From contig CAJTQH010000006.1 in NCBI GenBank assembly GCA_910578305.1, forward strand, positions 31,363 through 38,991: 7,629 bases of DNA, given 5' to 3'. The stretch comes from an uncultured Muribaculaceae bacterium (GTDB taxonomy: Bacteria > Bacteroidota > Bacteroidia > Bacteroidales > Muribaculaceae). A program made the position numbers and the translations under genes. The notes under the pieces are model-generated. The model did no database searches, had not been told where the DNA came from, and saw nothing but the letters and a program-made list of their open reading frames with translations. Positions 5,757-7,629 of this stretch are shown here, piece by piece. How positions within the stretch are numbered: position 1 is the stretch's first letter; every line of letters begins with the position of its first letter.

Positions 5757-6428
5757 ATGGAAGTAATCTACGAGGACAATCACATTATCATTGTCAACAA
5801 AACCCCTGGAGAAATCGTGCAAGGCGACAAGACAGGCGATGAGCCACTTGTGGAAACCGTACGCCGCTATATAAAAGAAAAATACAACAAGCCGGGCAAT
5901 GTATTCTGCGGAGTTGTACACCGTCTAGACCGTCCGGTATGGGGACTGGTGGTATTTGCCAAAACATCCAAAGCATTGACCAGACTGAACGAGATGTTCC
6001 GGCGGGGAATGGTCAGGAAAACATACTGGGCCATCACCCGCAACTGTCCGCAACGGCCCGAATCACGCCTGCATCACTATATCACATCCGTGGAGCGAAA
6101 CAACAAATCCTTTGCATGGGACACGCCGAAAAACGGATCAAAAGAGGCCGCACTGAGCTACAAAGTAATCGGACACTCCGATCACTACCATCTGCTTGAA
6201 ATAAATCTCGAGACCGGACGCAAACACCAGATCCGAGTACAGTTGTCAGCCATAGGATGCCCCATAAGAGGCGATCTGAAATATGGAGACCGCCGTTCGA
6301 ACCCGGATGGAAGCATATCTCTGCAAGCTCATTCAATCGAATTTGAACACCCGGTAAGCCACAATATCATCTCCATAACAGCTCCCCTGCCCGACGACTC
6401 TTTATGGCAAGCTTTTTCCTCATTATAA
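5757..6428 (+). CDS. RluA-family RNA pseudouridine synthase
   Basis: The 223-residue enzyme would isomerise uridine to pseudouridine in rRNA or tRNA. The RluA-family catalytic motif HRLDRP is at 55-60 with the nucleophile Asp58, followed by GLVVFAKTSKAL. The second conserved block TGRKHQIRVQLSAIGCPIRGDLKYG (153-177) contains the usual RNA- and uridine-binding Arg/His/Gln residues. There is no N-terminal S4 domain, so it resembles short members such as RluA and TruC rather than RluC or RluD. The exact target base cannot be inferred. Residue 62 is Trp just after the catalytic loop (RPVWG), where family members I recall carry a small residue. The start is ATG 5757, and residues EVIYEDNHIIIVNKTPG fit the standard N-terminus. 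It follows a terminator by 36 bp with no visible promoter. metA begins 16 nt after its stop, so the two are probably one transcript. Confidence 0.93.
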   Translation: MEVIYEDNHIIIVNKTPGEIVQGDKTGDEPLVETVRRYIKEKYNKPGNVFCGVVHRLDRPVWGLVVFAKTSKALTRLNEMFRRGMVRKTYWAITRNCPQRPESRLHHYITSVERNNKSFAWDTPKNGSKEAALSYKVIGHSDHYHLLEINLETGRKHQIRVQLSAIGCPIRGDLKYGDRRSNPDGSISLQAHSIEFEHPVSHNIISITAPLPDDSLWQAFSSL

Positions 6429-6444
6429 GCCAATATAATACAAC

Positions 6445-7320
6445 ATGAGTATAATAGTAGATCCTGACATACCGGCCGCAAAGACATTGCTACAGGAAGG
6501 TATCACTGTGTATCGCCCAGGAAGCGTGATTGCAGACGCTCGCATAGCCTTTATCAATCTCATGCCTGTCAAAACTGACACCGAACTTGATTTTATGCGA
6601 CTGCTTGGCTCATCAGATTTTAATGTGGAAATCGTGCCCGTCAACATGGCCACACACATCAGCCGTCACACACCGTCCGAACACATCGACAGATTTTACC
6701 GCACATTCCAACACGCAAGCCAACAGCCCCTGCACGGTATCATCATCACAGGAGCCCCGTTGGAAAACGTAGCCTTTGAAGATGTCACCTACTGGAATGA
6801 GATAACGTCCATATTCGACTATACACAAAAGCATAACATACCAGCGCTCTATATATGCTGGTCGGCATTTGCAGTTCTGTATCATCGCCACGGCATACCG
6901 ATGCAGCTCACCAACCGCAAGATATCGGGAATCTACACTCACCGCATACTCGATCGGTGCGACCCTCTGATGAAAAATGTATCCGACGGATTTCACGTGC
7001 CTCATAGCCGGTATGCCATCTGGAACCGCACACTGATCGAATCATGTCCGTCACTGCACATCGTAGCCGACAGCCAGGGTGCCGGAATATACATGGCAGC
7101 CTCTGATAACGGCAATGAATATTTTATCGTGGGACATGGCGAATATTCAACCGACACGCTCGACAAAGAATACAGGCGCGACATGGCCAAAGGAATAGAA
7201 CCATCGATACCTTCTCACTATTATCCTGATGACAATCCTGACAATAAGCCGGTCAACACTTGGCATGGAACCGCCGTGAACATATTCCACAACTGGCTGC
7301 ACGTCATATCACGAAAATAG
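6445..7320 (+). CDS. metA: Homoserine O-acyltransferase MetA (predicted acetyl-CoA type)
   Basis: MetA acylates the hydroxyl of L-homoserine, the first committed step of methionine synthesis, in the cytoplasm. The 291-residue product shows the family throughout: INLMPVKTDTE (37-47), HTPSEHIDRFYRTF (75-88), ITGAPLENVAFEDVTYW (101-117), the nucleophile Cys138 in YICWSA, HSRY (187-190), and HGEY with His231 and Glu233 completing the catalytic triad. IPSHYYPDDNP and NTW follow near the end. The residue after TGAPL is Glu107, equivalent to position 111 of characterised enzymes, where Glu goes with acetyl-CoA and Gly with succinyl-CoA. I therefore predict homoserine O-acetyltransferase despite the common 'succinyltransferase' label. 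Residues around the nucleophile (CWSAFAVLY) and HGEY instead of HPEY differ from the usual CWGAQAGLY and HPEY. Length is slightly below the usual 300-310. It follows the rluA-family gene by 16 nt; no SAM riboswitch fits in that gap. Confidence 0.95.
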   Translation: MSIIVDPDIPAAKTLLQEGITVYRPGSVIADARIAFINLMPVKTDTELDFMRLLGSSDFNVEIVPVNMATHISRHTPSEHIDRFYRTFQHASQQPLHGIIITGAPLENVAFEDVTYWNEITSIFDYTQKHNIPALYICWSAFAVLYHRHGIPMQLTNRKISGIYTHRILDRCDPLMKNVSDGFHVPHSRYAIWNRTLIESCPSLHIVADSQGAGIYMAASDNGNEYFIVGHGEYSTDTLDKEYRRDMAKGIEPSIPSHYYPDDNPDNKPVNTWHGTAVNIFHNWLHVISRK

Positions 7321-7321
7321 C

Positions 7322-7329
7322 TATCTTTG
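7322..7329 (+). promoter_or_regulatory. -7 promoter element (TATCTTTG) for ruvA
   Basis: A perfect TAnnTTTG match starts one base after the metA stop codon (7318-7320) and 40 bp before the ruvA ATG. No good -33 TTG is visible; the nearest CTG (7297-7299) is 22 bp upstream. It is the same octamer as at 1677 and 3458. Confidence 0.7.
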
Positions 7330-7361
7330 TATAACGAAACAGACCCATCATCACGCCAATC

Positions 7362-7629
7362 ATGATTGAATACATACGTGGCACACTTGCCGAACTCACA
7401 CCCACCTACGCCGTGATTGAATGCGGAGGCATCGGCTATATGCTGAGCATCACACTGCCAACTTATTCAGCACTTGAAGGAGCAAAAGAGACAAAACTGC
7501 TTACTCATGAAGTGATACGCGAGGACGCCCACACAATCTACGGATTCGCCACCGAGCAGGAACGAATGCTATTCCGGTCGCTTATAGGCGTTTCCGGTGT
7601 AGGAGCAAACACCGCCCGCATGATTCTAT
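7362..7629 (+). CDS. ruvA: Holliday junction branch migration protein RuvA, N-terminal part (runs off window)
   Basis: RuvA binds four-way DNA junctions as a tetramer and loads the RuvB helicase for branch migration during recombination and repair. The frame opens at ATG 7362 and stays open for 89 codons to the window end; full-length RuvA is about 200 residues, so more than half is missing. MIEYIRGTLAELTPTYAVIECGGIGYMLSI is the conserved start of the N-terminal OB-fold (about residues 1-62), followed by THEVIREDAHTIYGFATEQERMLFRSL. Residues 75-88 (IGVSGVGANTARMI) are the first helix-hairpin-helix DNA-binding motif. The gene has its own -7 box, so it is probably transcribed separately from metA. 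Confidence 0.95.
   Translation, partial: MIEYIRGTLAELTPTYAVIECGGIGYMLSITLPTYSALEGAKETKLLTHEVIREDAHTIYGFATEQERMLFRSLIGVSGVGANTARMIL

Noticed and set aside
5651..5842. Open frame bridging the lipoprotein end and the pseudouridine synthase start
   Set aside because: It crosses the terminator and overlaps two better supported genes in another frame.
6429..6444. SAM or other riboswitch controlling metA
   Set aside because: Only 16 nt separate metA from the upstream gene, too short for any known aptamer.

Overview
The window looks like ordinary chromosomal DNA from a Bacteroidota gut bacterium, most likely order Bacteroidales. Muribaculaceae-like is my guess, not something the sequence proves. 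Three things support this. Five intergenic sites match the Bacteroidota -7 promoter consensus TAnnTTTG. Gene starts lack convincing Shine-Dalgarno sequences. The proteins (short wHTH protein, RsgA, WG-repeat lipoprotein, E-type MetA, RuvA beginning MIEYIRG) read like their Bacteroidales relatives. All genes are on the + strand.

Layout: (1) the 3' end of a TPR-like gene (2-241); (2) a 69-aa winged-helix protein with its own promoter and a strong intrinsic terminator (386-692); (3) rsgA, the ribosome-assembly GTPase (704-1648), starting 11 nt after that terminator; (4) a SulP anion transporter with a STAS domain (1748-3445); (5) a 571-aa WG-repeat lipoprotein (3500-5215); (6) a 215-bp AT-rich intergenic stretch with an inverted repeat and the best promoter in the window; (7) a 77-aa alanine-rich lipoprotein with heptad repeats and strongly biased codons (5431-5664), closed by a terminator; (8) an RluA-family pseudouridine synthase and metA, probably co-transcribed (5757-7320); (9) the 5' part of ruvA (7362 to the window end). 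No stretch longer than 300 bases lacks a gene. No tRNA, rRNA, CRISPR array, insertion sequence or phage gene was seen.

The genes do not form one pathway. They cover translation and ribosome maturation (rsgA, rluA family), anion uptake, cell-envelope lipoproteins, methionine synthesis and recombination. Most are separate transcription units; promoters for sulP, the WG lipoprotein and ruvA sit in very short gaps or inside the end of the previous gene.

I found no convincing new multi-gene system. The items most worth checking are the small alanine-rich lipoprotein, which looks very highly expressed; two housekeeping units that begin just after a terminator with no visible promoter; the WG-repeat lipoprotein with a tyrosine-rich C-terminal region; and the predicted acetyl-CoA specificity of MetA.
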